A stretch of DNA of 48,212 bases from Oscillospiraceae bacterium (GTDB taxonomy: Bacteria; Bacillota; Clostridia; Oscillospirales; Acutalibacteraceae): assembly GCA_015066365.1 (NCBI GenBank), contig SVON01000012.1:1-48212 (forward strand), in the 5' to 3' direction. Each line of letters opens with the position of its first letter. Positions within the stretch are counted from its first letter, which is position 1. Below, in pieces: positions 31,348-41,429 of this stretch. The position numbers and the translations under genes were made by a program. Under the pieces are notes generated by a model. That model was given only the letters and a program-made list of their open reading frames with translations, had not been told where the DNA came from and searched no databases.

Positions 31348-32724
31348 TTAGGAACCGGTGATGGTGGCTCGATCCATAGCCGCCTGCACGTCCTCCGGCA
31401 CCCCCTCGGGGTAATACCGCAGTTCCCACTGGGTGGCCTGCTCGCTGGCCACCTCGCTGCCGTCGTTGACATGATACTGGAAGGAGGCGATCACGTTGCC
31501 CCACGGATCGTACGTAAAGGTTTTGGTGTGGGAGCTATGCTCTCCCTCCATCTCCTCTTTCTCCAGTTGCCCCTGGTCGTTGTACGTATTGGTGGTGGAC
31601 TCCCACCCGTTTTTGTCGTCGCGTTTCTGGGTCAGCAGACGGTTTTCGGCGTCGTAGGTGCACACGATCTTACACCAGAAATTCGCCTTTACATCCGCCA
31701 GTTCGTGGGTGAGCCGGTTACCCCGCTCGTCGTAGGTGTTGCACGCAAAATAGGTTTGCTCCCCCTCCAGGGTAGTGGTCTCCTGCTCCAACAGATTCCC
31801 CGCCTCATCGTAGGTATAGAGGGTCACCTCTTCTTCGGCAAAATACCGATGGTGATCGTATTCCACGTCCCCCCGGTCGTTGTAGCGGTATTCAAAAACG
31901 TAATAGGGCTCTGTCTCATCCTCATACTGGCTCTCGCCCCGCAGCTCCTTACCCTTCGCATCGTAATAGGTGGTTTGGGTTAGCTTCGGGTCGTTGTGGT
32001 ACGCAACCTCCGAGATCCACACCTCGCAGTAGGAGCCGTCCTCCTCATAGGTATAATAGAGGGTGCTTTTCTCTTCGATCTCGCCCTCGTAATAATAGGT
32101 GTCCGTCTGGGTCAGCACCCGTCCCTCGCTGTCGTAGGTGTGGTATCGGGTGTAGTTCAGTTGCGGCGTCAGCTCGCTTGCCTCCTCCATCATGGCCTTC
32201 TCCTCCGACAGACAGCGTCCCTGCTCGTCGTAAGTATAGATGGTCTGGCCCAGCCAATCGCCGTTGCGGTTCAGATACCGCACCATGGTCAGATTCCCCT
32301 TGGCATCGTAGACATAGACTTGCGTGGTGGTGTCACCTGCCCGCTGTTGGGTCTTTCGGGTGATCAGTTTGTTCCCGGAATAGGTGCACTCCACCAGCCG
32401 GCTTCCATCGGTGCCGATCCGCTCTTCCCGCACCAGATTGCCGTTCTCGTCGTAGGTATAGGTGGTGGCGTTATCCCGACCGTTGGACTGCTTGCTGGTG
32501 TACTTCACCGGCACGAAACGGAACTTCTCCAGCACCTGGGCGGCACGGCGGTCTTTGGACTCTTTGAGCTGTTTGTAGGCGGTTACGTAGTCCTTCTTTT
32601 CGAGGGCCTCCATCCCTTGCTGATAGGCAGATTTCTCCGGCTTCTCTTCGCCACAGGCGGTGGTGCCCGCCAATAGGCACAGGCACAGCAGTGCCGCCGC
32701 TATGCGCTTGCTTTTTCCTTTCAT
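31348..32724 (-). CDS. YD-repeat (RHS-like) lipoprotein
   Basis: A 458-residue paralogue of the protein at 29473-30642. A signal peptide with lipobox (AGTTAC, Cys near 24) gives lipid anchoring. A TPR-like helical part (GMEALEKKDYVTAYKQLKES) is followed by about a dozen YD repeats (TYDENGNLVR, VYDAKGNLTM, TYDEQGRCLS, TYDEAGNLLE, TYDPWGNVIA). The C-terminal RYYPEGVPEDVQAAM matches the other protein's RHYPQGMPQMIEDL, so the shared ending is likely functional. No toxin domain. Confidence 0.8.
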   Translation of the reverse strand: MKGKSKRIAAALLCLCLLAGTTACGEEKPEKSAYQQGMEALEKKDYVTAYKQLKESKDRRAAQVLEKFRFVPVKYTSKQSNGRDNATTYTYDENGNLVREERIGTDGSRLVECTYSGNKLITRKTQQRAGDTTTQVYVYDAKGNLTMVRYLNRNGDWLGQTIYTYDEQGRCLSEEKAMMEEASELTPQLNYTRYHTYDSEGRVLTQTDTYYYEGEIEEKSTLYYTYEEDGSYCEVWISEVAYHNDPKLTQTTYYDAKGKELRGESQYEDETEPYYVFEYRYNDRGDVEYDHHRYFAEEEVTLYTYDEAGNLLEQETTTLEGEQTYFACNTYDERGNRLTHELADVKANFWCKIVCTYDAENRLLTQKRDDKNGWESTTNTYNDQGQLEKEEMEGEHSSHTKTFTYDPWGNVIASFQYHVNDGSEVASEQATQWELRYYPEGVPEDVQAAMDRATITGS

Positions 32725-32758
32725 TTATGCGTCCCCCTCTCGGTGTGTTTCCAAGTCC

Positions 32759-32825
32759 ATTGTAACAGCCGAAATCGGCAAAATCCAGTTACAATTTTGT
32801 AACCTTGGGTAACAATTTTGTAACC
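32759..32825 (-). promoter_or_regulatory. Putative activator sites and promoter for the YD-repeat lipoprotein
   Basis: Two direct copies of ACAATTTTGTAACC (32791-32804 and 32812-32825) are exactly 21 bp apart, two helical turns. A TACAAT -10 for the leftward gene lies at 32759-32764 with a poor -35, so the repeats sit at about -39 to -73 from the expected start, a position typical for an activator such as a response regulator. Confidence 0.5.
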
Positions 32826-32885
32826 ATTTCGTGGAATTGAACAAGGGCAGTTTTTCCCTTTGGTGAAACTTGTATAAATTGGGGG

Positions 32886-32914
32886 TTGCAATTCGCAAAG
32901 CAGGGGAGTATAAT
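32886..32914 (+). promoter_or_regulatory. Antiporter gene promoter
   Basis: TTGCAA (32886-32891) and TATAAT (32909-32914), spacer 17 bp. Confidence 0.75.
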
Positions 32915-32969
32915 GACTTGCGTTCGAAGAATTTTCCTAATAAATAGGAATTTAGAAAGAAGGCCTTTT

Positions 32970-34271
32970 ATGGAAAAGGAAATGCAAGTACTGCTCAGTC
33001 TGTCGGTGGCGCTGTTCGCCGGGCTGATGCTGTCCCGCCTGGCAAAACTGGTCAAGCTGCCGGCGGTCACCGCCTATCTGGTGGCGGGTATTCTGGTGGG
33101 TCCCTACGTACTGGGTCAGTTTCATCTGCCCGACGGCACCCACTTTGGGTTCGACAGTATGTCGGACATCAAGACCTATGAACTGCTCTCCGACGTGGCG
33201 CTGGGCTTTATCGCCTTTGCCATCGGCAACGAGTTCCGCCTGGCCACGCTGAAAAAGACCGGCAAGCAGGCCACCGTCATCGGCATCGTCCAGGCGGTGA
33301 CCGCCACCCTGCTGGTGGATGCCGCGCTGATCGGCCTGCACTTCCTGATGCCGAACGTACTGTCTTTGGAGGCGGCCATCGTGCTGGGTGCCGTGGCCTC
33401 TGCCACCGCCCCTGCCGCCACCCTGATGGTGGTGCGCCAATACAAGGCCAAGGGCCCCCTCACCGACATTCTGCTGCCCATCGTGGCGCTGGACGACGCG
33501 GTGGGTCTGGTGCTGTTTGCCATATCCTTTGGCGTAGCTAAGGCGCTCCTCAGCAGCGCGGTGGACGTGATGAGCGTGGTGCTGGAACCGCTGTTGGAGG
33601 TGGCGCTGAGTCTGGCGCTGGGTGCGTTGATGGGCTTCCTCTTCTCCTTCTGCGAGCGGTTCTTCCACTCCCGCAGCAAGCGTATGGCTATGTCGGTCAC
33701 CTTTGTGCTGCTGACCGTGGCGCTATCCATGATCGAGTTTACCGTGGGCGGTATTCACGTGGCCTTCTCCTCTCTGCTGGTGTGTATGATGATGGGCACC
33801 ATCTTCTGCAACGTCTGCGACTTCTCCGAGGAGCTGATGGACCGTGTGGAGCGGTGGAGCACCCCTCTGCTGGTGCTGTTCTTCGTCATCAGCGGCGCCG
33901 AATTGGAGCTGTCGGTGTTTGCCGACTGGGCCATCGTGTTCGTGGGTGTGGTGTACATCCTGTTCCGCTCCTGCGGCAAGTATTTCGGTTCCGGGCTGTC
34001 CGCCCGGGCGGTCAAGTGCGAGCCCTCGATCGTCAAGTATCTGGGTATCACCCTGCTCCCCCAGGCCGGCGTGGCCCTGGGTATGGCCATCAAGGCGGAG
34101 ACCTTGGGGCCGGAGGGACACATCGTGGCCAACATCACCCTGTTCTCGGTGCTGATCTACGAGCTGGTGGGTCCCTTCCTGACCAAGATCGCGTTGCAAA
34201 AGGCCGGCGAGATCACCCCCGAGGGCAAGGTCAGTGCCCGTGGCAAAAAGGACGTTATGGCGCACGAATGA
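32970..34271 (+). CDS. Cation:proton antiporter (CPA2 type)
   Basis: A 433-residue polytopic membrane protein with about 12 hydrophobic helices. The pattern LPAVTAYLVAGILVGP near the N terminus, VASATAPAAT, and the paired acids in ALDDAVGLVLF (the DD/ND ion-binding site) match the Na+/H+ exchanger family PF00999, CPA2 branch. No C-terminal TrkA-N domain is present, unlike KefB/KefC. It exchanges Na+ or K+ for H+. The ATG at 32970 is chosen by a GAAGG upstream and by the family N terminus. Confidence 0.92.
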   Translation: MEKEMQVLLSLSVALFAGLMLSRLAKLVKLPAVTAYLVAGILVGPYVLGQFHLPDGTHFGFDSMSDIKTYELLSDVALGFIAFAIGNEFRLATLKKTGKQATVIGIVQAVTATLLVDAALIGLHFLMPNVLSLEAAIVLGAVASATAPAATLMVVRQYKAKGPLTDILLPIVALDDAVGLVLFAISFGVAKALLSSAVDVMSVVLEPLLEVALSLALGALMGFLFSFCERFFHSRSKRMAMSVTFVLLTVALSMIEFTVGGIHVAFSSLLVCMMMGTIFCNVCDFSEELMDRVERWSTPLLVLFFVISGAELELSVFADWAIVFVGVVYILFRSCGKYFGSGLSARAVKCEPSIVKYLGITLLPQAGVALGMAIKAETLGPEGHIVANITLFSVLIYELVGPFLTKIALQKAGEITPEGKVSARGKKDVMAHE

Positions 34272-34278
34272 GCGTAAA

Positions 34279-34317
34279 CAAAAAGAGCGTAGGCAAGGTT
34301 GCCTACGCTCTTTTTTT
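34279..34317. terminator. Bidirectional terminator between the antiporter gene and dapB
   Basis: A long stem AAAAAGAGCGTAGGCA / TGCCTACGCTCTTTTT between convergent genes. Confidence 0.92.
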
Positions 34318-34324
34318 GCTTTGT

Positions 34325-35071
34325 TTAGATGCCATCCAAAATATCCTCCATCGAATACAACCCGGCAGGCTTGCCCTGCAGGAACCGGGCAGCGGTCAGC
34401 GCCCCGGCGGCAAACACGCTGCGGGATCCGGCGGAGTGGGAGAGGGTGAGCACCTCTTGCTCGCCGGCAAAATACACGCTGTGCTCCCCCACCACGGTGC
34501 CGCCCCGCAGAGCGGCGATGCCGATCTCCTTTTTCTCCCGCTTTTGCCGGCGGGTGTGGCGGTCATAGGTGTATTCCGGCTCATAGGAAAGTCCCGCCTT
34601 GGCGGCATCCGCCAGCATCAGGGCGGTGCCGGAGGGGGCGTCCAGCTTCTGATTGTGGTGCATCTCCACGATCTCAATGTCAAAGGTGTCGCCCAGGATG
34701 GCGGCGGCCTTTTTGGTCAGGGCGGACAACACCGCCACCCCCAGACTCATATTGCTGCTCATAAACACCGGCACCACCTTGGCGGCCTCATGCACCGCCG
34801 TCAGTTGGTCGGCAGACAGGCCGGTGGTACACAGCACCAGGGGCAGGTTGTGGGCGGTGACGTACCGAAGCTCGGCGGCTAACCCGGCGGGGTTGGAAAA
34901 GTCGATGACCGCATCAGCGGCGGGCAGACCCGCCCATTCGGTGGCTATGGGATAGGCGGCCTCGGCGGCGGCGATATCCACGCCGGCTACCACCTCGGCC
35001 TCACGGGTGGGGGCCAGCTCGGTGACCGCACGACCCATCCGGCCCAAACAGCCGTTCAAAATCAGTTTCAT
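34325..35071 (-). CDS. dapB: 4-hydroxy-tetrahydrodipicolinate reductase
   Basis: Reduces HTPA with NAD(P)H in the lysine/diaminopimelate pathway. 248 residues. The nucleotide-binding loop is LNGCLGRMGRAV and the signature is EMHHNQKLDAPSGTAL, with the catalytic HH and K. It lies 14 bases after dapA, in one unit. Meso-diaminopimelate from this branch would feed peptidoglycan, which the M23 enzymes above would cut. Confidence 0.97.
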   Translation of the reverse strand: MKLILNGCLGRMGRAVTELAPTREAEVVAGVDIAAAEAAYPIATEWAGLPAADAVIDFSNPAGLAAELRYVTAHNLPLVLCTTGLSADQLTAVHEAAKVVPVFMSSNMSLGVAVLSALTKKAAAILGDTFDIEIVEMHHNQKLDAPSGTALMLADAAKAGLSYEPEYTYDRHTRRQKREKKEIGIAALRGGTVVGEHSVYFAGEQEVLTLSHSAGSRSVFAAGALTAARFLQGKPAGLYSMEDILDGI

Positions 35072-35085
35072 AGGAAAAATCTCCT

Positions 35086-35976
35086 TTACTTCACTAGTCC
35101 GTGATGCTTAAGGATCCCCGCCAGCTTCTCGGCGGCACCCTCCTCCATCGGATACAGGGGCAGACGGCACTCGCCCACCTCAAAGCCCATCCGGTTCATG
35201 GCCTCTTTCACCGGGACGGGGTTCACGTCGGTAAACAGACCCTGAGCCAGATCCATCCAATGGAGAAACAGATCCCGGCTCTGATCGGTGTAGCCTTTGA
35301 ACCACAGCTCGCATATATCGTGGGAGACGGCAGGCACCAGGTTGCCCAGCACGGTGATGACGCCCACACCGCCCAGGGATAGGATCGGTACGGTCAAATC
35401 ATCGTTGCCGGAATAGATGGGGATCTCGGAGATCGAGGCCAGATAACCGGTGGCGGCCAGGTCCGGGGAGGCCTGCTTGATGCCCACCACCGTGTCCACC
35501 TCCCGGTACAGCTTTGCCGCTGTATCCGGCTTGATATCCAGACCGGTGCGGGAGGGCACGTTGTACAGAATCAGCGGCAGGTCGGTGGCGGCGGCCACCG
35601 CCTCATAGTGGGCGATAAGCCCCCGCTGCGAGGTCTTGTTGTAATAGGGGGTAACCAACAGCAGACCGTCGGCGCCCAGCTTTTTGGCAGAGCGGCAGGA
35701 CTCAATGCAGTGGTCGGTGTCGTTGGAACCGGTACCGGCAATCACCGGGATACGACCGGCAGAGCGCTCCACCGCCACCCGGATAGCCTCCAGGTGCTCC
35801 CCCATCTTGAGGGTGGGAGCCTCGCCGGTGGTGCCGCAGATAATCAGCGCATCGGTGCCCGCATCCACGTGCCAGTCCACCAACTGTTCTAGTTTCTCAT
35901 AATGGATACGTCCGTCCGGATACATCGGGGTTACCAGCGCCACGCCGGAGCCGGTGAAAAGAATCGGTTTGCTCAT
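35086..35976 (-). CDS. dapA: 4-hydroxy-tetrahydrodipicolinate synthase
   Basis: Condenses pyruvate with aspartate semialdehyde. 296 residues, TIM barrel. The Schiff-base lysine is K167 in VVGIKQAS; Y138 lies in LYNVPSRTG, and GTTGEAPTL forms the substrate pocket. The ATG follows an AGGTGG-like site. Just upstream is a palindromic repeat (36020-36092), and no clear promoter was found, so it may be read from asd. Confidence 0.97.
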   Translation of the reverse strand: MSKPILFTGSGVALVTPMYPDGRIHYEKLEQLVDWHVDAGTDALIICGTTGEAPTLKMGEHLEAIRVAVERSAGRIPVIAGTGSNDTDHCIESCRSAKKLGADGLLLVTPYYNKTSQRGLIAHYEAVAAATDLPLILYNVPSRTGLDIKPDTAAKLYREVDTVVGIKQASPDLAATGYLASISEIPIYSGNDDLTVPILSLGGVGVITVLGNLVPAVSHDICELWFKGYTDQSRDLFLHWMDLAQGLFTDVNPVPVKEAMNRMGFEVGECRLPLYPMEEGAAEKLAGILKHHGLVK

Positions 35977-36019
35977 AGGAAAACCACCTTTCTAAACGTA
36001 ATCGCGGGTGCGAATTAAC

Positions 36020-36092
36020 TACCCCTCCGTCACGGCTATCGCCGTGCCACCTCCGCGCTATTCGCCTTCGGCGAAATCGAACAAGGGGAGGC
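36020..36092 (-). repeat. REP-like palindromic element, copy A
   Basis: Core GTCACGGCTATCGCCGTGCC (36029-36048) folds as a hairpin; TTCGCC/GGCGAA (36061-36074) forms another, and CCCCT/AGGGG-type ends flank the unit. Its reverse complement matches copy B at 38506-38525 in 19 of 20 core bases. It fills the gap between asd and dapA; the remaining about 90 bases to 36185 show no gene. Confidence 0.75.
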
Positions 36093-36185
36093 AAGAACAT
36101 GTACACAAACTCAAAGAAAACAACTTAAGAGAGCCAAGGGATACGATAAATCAGCGGGAAAGCGGTTTAGATTAGAACTTGGTTC

Positions 36186-37262
36186 TCAAATATACCCGTC
36201 GGCGCAGAGCAATTCGGCCAGCAGCACGGCACCGCCGGCGGCACCGCGCAGGGTATTGTGGGACAGACCCACGAACTTATAGTCGTACTGGCTGTCCTCC
36301 CGCAGACGACCCAGGGAGACGGTCATACCGCCCTCCAGATCCCGGTGCAGCTTGGTCTGGGGCATATTGTCCTCCTCAAAATACTTGAGGAACTGCTTCG
36401 GGGCAGAGGGCAAATTCAGCTCCTGGGGACGGCCCTTAAAGCTGTTCCAAATCTCCAAAATCTCTTCCTTGCTGGGCTTGTTCTCAAACCGCACGAACAC
36501 CGCGGCAAAGTGACCGTTGGTCACCGGCACCCGCAGGCACTGGGCGGTAAAGGCGGGGGACGTGGCATTGACGATCGCGCCGTTCTCCATCTTACCCCAG
36601 ATCTTCAGAGGCTCCTGCTCGGATTTCTCCTCCTCGCCGCCGATATAGGGGATCACGTTATCCACCATCTCGGGCCAACGCTCAAAGGTCTTACCGGCAC
36701 CGGAAATGGCCTGATAGGTGGTAACCAGCACGTCTTTTACGCCGAACTTGTCCAGAGGATACAGGGCGGGGACGTAGCTCTGCAGAGAGCAGTTGGACTT
36801 GACCGCCACGAAGCCGCGCTTGGTGCCCAGACGCTTTCTTTGGTCGTGAATGATCTCCTCATGCTGCCAGTTCAGCTCCGGAATGATCATCGGCACGTCG
36901 GGGGTACCGCGGTGGGCGGAGTTGTTGGACACCACGGGGCACTCTGCCTTGGCGTAAGCCTCCTCCAGGGCGCGGATCTCCGCCTTGGGCATATCCACGG
37001 CGCAGAAGATGAAATCCACCTGAGAGGCCACCTCTTCCACGTTGGCGGCATCCAGCACCATCATATCCTTCATAGACGCAGGCATCGGCACGTCCATGGC
37101 CCAGCGGTTACCCACCGCCTCGGTATAGGTCTTGCCGGCGGAACGGGGGGAAGCCGCCAGACAGGTGACGTTGAACCAGGGGTGACCGTCCAGCAGGGTC
37201 ATAAAACGCTGACCCACCATGCCGGTGCAACCCACGATGCCTACGTTAAATTTCTTGTTCAT
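36186..37262 (-). CDS. asd: Aspartate-semialdehyde dehydrogenase
   Basis: NADPH-dependent reduction of aspartyl phosphate to aspartate semialdehyde, the branch point for lysine, methionine and threonine. 358 residues from ATG 37262, set by AAAGGAG nine bases upstream. N-terminal GIVGCTGMVGQRF binds NADP, the catalytic cysteine is C158 in VKSNCSLQSY, and a conserved His lies in GHFAAVFVRF. The longer length and sequence fit the fungal/archaeal-type Asd branch. First gene of the asd-dapA-dapB cluster. Confidence 0.95.
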   Translation of the reverse strand: MNKKFNVGIVGCTGMVGQRFMTLLDGHPWFNVTCLAASPRSAGKTYTEAVGNRWAMDVPMPASMKDMMVLDAANVEEVASQVDFIFCAVDMPKAEIRALEEAYAKAECPVVSNNSAHRGTPDVPMIIPELNWQHEEIIHDQRKRLGTKRGFVAVKSNCSLQSYVPALYPLDKFGVKDVLVTTYQAISGAGKTFERWPEMVDNVIPYIGGEEEKSEQEPLKIWGKMENGAIVNATSPAFTAQCLRVPVTNGHFAAVFVRFENKPSKEEILEIWNSFKGRPQELNLPSAPKQFLKYFEEDNMPQTKLHRDLEGGMTVSLGRLREDSQYDYKFVGLSHNTLRGAAGGAVLLAELLCADGYI

Positions 37263-37310
37263 AAAAATCGCTCCTTTTGGTATTGCCACTTGAAAATCCT
37301 TTACATATCT

Positions 37311-37339
37311 ATTATAATAGACAAATCGGTAACTGACAA
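37311..37339 (-). promoter_or_regulatory. asd promoter
   Basis: TTGTCA (37334-37339) and TATAAT (37311-37316) on the minus strand, spacer 17 bp. Confidence 0.8.
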
Positions 37340-37434
37340 GCGGTATTTGCTACAAATTTTCGCTTATTTTATCACTTTAAAGGGTCAATGTCAATGCATG
37401 CTGCCTCATTTTTACAGAAAGTTGAGTATACCTT

Positions 37435-38460
37435 ATGCTAAAAAGCGACTTTTATTACAATTTGCCGGAGGAACTGATTGCGCAAGAGCCCATCGAACCA
37501 CGGGATGCCAGCCGTCTGCTGGTGATGGACAAGCAATCTGGCGCACTGCGTGACGGCACCTTCCGGGATATCAAAAACCTGCTAAAACCCGGTGACTGCC
37601 TCATCCTCAACGACAGCCGGGTGCTGCCCGCCCGTCTGCTGGGTGAGCGGGTGGGCACCGGCGCCCACGTAGAACTCCTATTGCTCACCCCCCACGGGGG
37701 CGACGTGTGGGAGGTGCTGGCCGGTCCCGGCCGTCGGGCCAAGCCCGGTGACCGCATCGCCTTTGGCGGTAACATCCTCACCGCCAAAGTGCTGGAGATC
37801 CTGGAGGGCGGCAACCGCCTGGTGGAGTTCTCCTATGAGGGCAACTTCTACGAGACGCTGGATAAAATCGGGCAGATGCCCCTGCCCCCCTATATCAAGA
37901 AACGCCTGGAGGACAAAGAGCGGTACCAGACGGTCTACTCCAACGAATTAGGCTCTGCCGCCGCCCCCACCGCCGGCCTGCACTTCACCCCGGAACTGCT
38001 GAACGAGGTGCGCGCGATGGGCGTGGAGGTGGCCTTTGTCACCCTGCACGTGGGTTTGGGCACCTTCCGTCCGGTCAAAGAGGACGTGGTGGAAAATCAC
38101 AAGATGCACTCCGAGCATTACGCCCTGTCCCAGGAGACCTCCGACGTGATCAACCGCACCCGTCAGCGGGGCGGTCGGGTCATCGGCGTGGGCACCACCA
38201 GCTGCCGCACCCTGGAGAGCGTAGGGCTCACCGACGGCATCGTAAAACCCGCCGACGGTTGGACCGAGATCTTTATCTATCCCGGCTATGAGTTCCAGGT
38301 GTTGGACGGCCTCATCACCAACTTTCACCTGCCGGAGAGCACCCTCATTATGTTGGTGTCCGCCCTGGCGGGGTATGACCACACCATGAACGCCTATGAG
38401 CACGCGGTGGAGGAGCGCTATCGCTTCTTCAGCTTCGGCGACGCCATGGCGATATTGTGA
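37435..38460 (+). CDS. queA: S-adenosylmethionine:tRNA ribosyltransferase-isomerase
   Basis: Adds the epoxycyclopentane ring in queuosine synthesis, from SAM. 341 residues. The N-terminal [23 protein letters not shown], and the C-terminal [12 protein letters not shown] with NFHLPESTL are family motifs. Ribosome-binding site is weak. It is followed after about 155 bases, containing repeat copy B, by tgt, the preceding enzyme of the same pathway. Confidence 0.97.
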   Translation: MLKSDFYYNLPEELIAQEPIEPRDASRLLVMDKQSGALRDGTFRDIKNLLKPGDCLILNDSRVLPARLLGERVGTGAHVELLLLTPHGGDVWEVLAGPGRRAKPGDRIAFGGNILTAKVLEILEGGNRLVEFSYEGNFYETLDKIGQMPLPPYIKKRLEDKERYQTVYSNELGSAAAPTAGLHFTPELLNEVRAMGVEVAFVTLHVGLGTFRPVKEDVVENHKMHSEHYALSQETSDVINRTRQRGGRVIGVGTTSCRTLESVGLTDGIVKPADGWTEIFIYPGYEFQVLDGLITNFHLPESTLIMLVSALAGYDHTMNAYEHAVEERYRFFSFGDAMAIL

Positions 38461-38472
38461 TAGAATAAATAA

Positions 38473-39750
<1,278 letters not shown>

Positions 39751-39776
39751 ACAAATTGTGAATTTACAAGAAAGGC

Positions 39777-39805
39777 TTGCACTTTCTGTATAATAGGGTT
39801 ATAAT
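39777..39805 (+). promoter_or_regulatory. yajC promoter
   Basis: TTGCAC (39777-39782) and TATAAT (39800-39805), spacer 17 bp. Confidence 0.75.
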
Positions 39806-39837
39806 AGAAGAAATATTTTGTACGGAGGTACTTAGAA

Positions 39838-40218
39838 ATGAACTACTTGGCTAACTTTATTCACCTGGCCGGCAACCCCAACAACCAGGGCGGCGGCGTG
39901 ATGGGCTTGCTGGTTTCCTTTGCTCCCCTGATCTTGATCTTCGTGGTGATGTATTTCCTGATGATCCGTCCCCAGAAGAAGCAGCAGAAGAAAGAGCAGG
40001 AGATGCGCAACAGCCTGCGGGCCGGCGACGAGCTGACCACCATCGGCGGCATCAAGGGTCGCGTGCTGTCCGTCAAGGAGGACACCTTTGTGCTGGAGAC
40101 CGGCAACGACCGCACCAAGATGACCTTTGAGAAGTGGGCCATCCAGACCGTCCACACCAAGCACGAGGACGTGGACAACGACGACGACGATTTTGACGAC
40201 GACGATGACGATATCTAA
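39838..40218 (+). CDS. yajC: Preprotein translocase subunit YajC
   Basis: Accessory subunit of the Sec translocase. 126 residues: one membrane helix (about 26-42), then MIRPQKKQQKKEQE and the conserved GDELTTIGGIKGRVLSV domain. A long Asp tail (DDDDFDDDDDD) ends the protein, unusual but seen in some Clostridia. Strong ribosome-binding site CGGAGG. secD and secF do not follow here. Confidence 0.95.
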   Translation: MNYLANFIHLAGNPNNQGGGVMGLLVSFAPLILIFVVMYFLMIRPQKKQQKKEQEMRNSLRAGDELTTIGGIKGRVLSVKEDTFVLETGNDRTKMTFEKWAIQTVHTKHEDVDNDDDDFDDDDDDI

Positions 40219-40277
40219 TTCATAATACGCACCCCTGCCGCATAGGATGATACCATCCTGTGCTGGGAGGAATGGTT

Positions 40278-40676
40278 ATGAAATCCCCATCCGCAAATTC
40301 CCCTTGGTTTCGCCGCTGGCTCCGTCCTCTGTTGGTGGGGCTGTGTATCGGCATCATCACCGGAACCCTGCTTTTGTTGGGGGCGGCCCTACTGCTAAAA
40401 GCGGCAGACCTGCCCACCGGAGCCGTTCCGCCCCTGGCGCTGACTGCCGCCGGAGTGGGGGCTTTTGCCGCCGGACTCACCGCCGCCCTGCTGGCGGGGG
40501 AACGCGGCCTGATCACCGGGGCACTCTGTGGAACGTTGCTGTATCTCCTGTTGCTGTTGGTGGGGGTGACCCGCACCGGGAGCATTGAGGGAGGATACGC
40601 CTTGATCAAATGGGCGGTGCTGACCGTCTGCGGTGCTGTGGGTGGCCTCGTGGGGGTCAACCGCAAAAAGCGCTAA
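40278..40676 (+). CDS. TIGR04086 family membrane protein
   Basis: A 132-residue protein with four hydrophobic helices and an R/K-rich C terminus (GVNRKKR). The size, helix pattern and position after yajC fit TIGR04086, a Firmicutes membrane family often near yajC. In many Clostridia the scfA/scfB (SCIFF) genes follow; none is seen here. The start at 40278 follows GGGAGG. A small hairpin AGGATG/CATCCT (40244-40259) lies upstream. Confidence 0.75.
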   Translation: MKSPSANSPWFRRWLRPLLVGLCIGIITGTLLLLGAALLLKAADLPTGAVPPLALTAAGVGAFAAGLTAALLAGERGLITGALCGTLLYLLLLLVGVTRTGSIEGGYALIKWAVLTVCGAVGGLVGVNRKKR

Positions 40677-40680
40677 CCGG

Positions 40681-40712
40681 AGCGGAGTAGGCACAGCTTA
40701 CTCCGCTTTTTT
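40681..40712 (+). terminator. Terminator after the TIGR04086 gene
   Basis: Stem AGCGGAGTA / TACTCCGCT (40681-40707) and a run of six T's. Confidence 0.85.
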
Positions 40713-40787
40713 GTTCTATTTATCCCTTGTCCCACATACCCTCTAGTAACCGCTGATGAACACGGTTACTCTAATGGAGGGATGCTT

Positions 40788-41396
40788 ATGCAACGGACAA
40801 CCACCCGCCGGGGGCGGGAACTAAAACGCTTTATCACCGACAACCGCCGCCTGTTCCCCTTTGTGGGATTGTTCCTGTTGGGGGCGGCGGTGGGGGTAGC
40901 GGTGTACGTCACCCTACTGCCCCGGGACCTGGCCGGGACGCTCTCCCTGCGTCCGGTGGCCACCGGGATCGGGGGATGGCTGTCCGCCCTGTGGAACAGC
41001 CTGTTCGCTACCCTGGCCCTGCTGACCGCCCTGTTTCTGTTGGGGCTGTGGGGGTGCGGTGCCCCGTTTATTCTTCTGATCCCCCTGCTCCACGGACTGG
41101 GGCTGGGGCTGACCGAGGCCCATTATTATGCACGGGGCCTTTCCGGGGTGCTGGCCACCGCCGGGGTGGTGCTGCCGGTGGGGCTCTTAACCGGGGCGGT
41201 GTTGGCCAGCGCCGGAGCCGAGAGCCTGCGTCTGTCGGTGGGGGTTAGCCGCCGTCTGGTATCCGGCGACACCGAAGAGGGTCTGCGGGACCCCTTTCGT
41301 TTATACAGCCTCCGTTTTCTGCTGTTTTTGGCCGGGGCGGTGGCGGTGAGTATTTTGGACGTTCTGTTGCGGGCCGCGCTGCCCCAACTGTTATAA
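40788..41396 (+). CDS. SpoIIM-like membrane protein
   Basis: A 202-residue protein with about five hydrophobic helices: an N-terminal basic stretch (RRGRELKRFITDN), FVGLFLLGAAVGVAVY, and the motif GCGAPFILLIPLLHGLGLGLTE typical of the SpoIIM/DUF95 family, whose sporulation members work in engulfment with SpoIID and SpoIIP. Sequence is divergent, so a DUF95 relative outside sporulation is possible. Start by TGGAGGG. A hairpin AGTAACC/GGTTACT (40745-40770) lies upstream. Confidence 0.7.
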   Translation: MQRTTTRRGRELKRFITDNRRLFPFVGLFLLGAAVGVAVYVTLLPRDLAGTLSLRPVATGIGGWLSALWNSLFATLALLTALFLLGLWGCGAPFILLIPLLHGLGLGLTEAHYYARGLSGVLATAGVVLPVGLLTGAVLASAGAESLRLSVGVSRRLVSGDTEEGLRDPFRLYSLRFLLFLAGAVAVSILDVLLRAALPQLL

Positions 41397-41429
41397 AATT
41401 TCGGTATCAAACAAGAAGGAGCGATTCTC

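Noticed and set aside
29473-32724. RHS/contact-dependent toxins with immunity genes
   Set aside because: Proteins are short, lack the RHS core and PxxxxDPxGL cleavage motif and have no variable toxin end; the nitroreductase between them is not an immunity protein.
40219-40787. SCIFF (six-cysteine) peptide and maturase after yajC and TIGR04086
   Set aside because: No Cys-rich small ORF and no radical SAM gene is found; the neighbouring genes are SpoIIM-like and DUF624.
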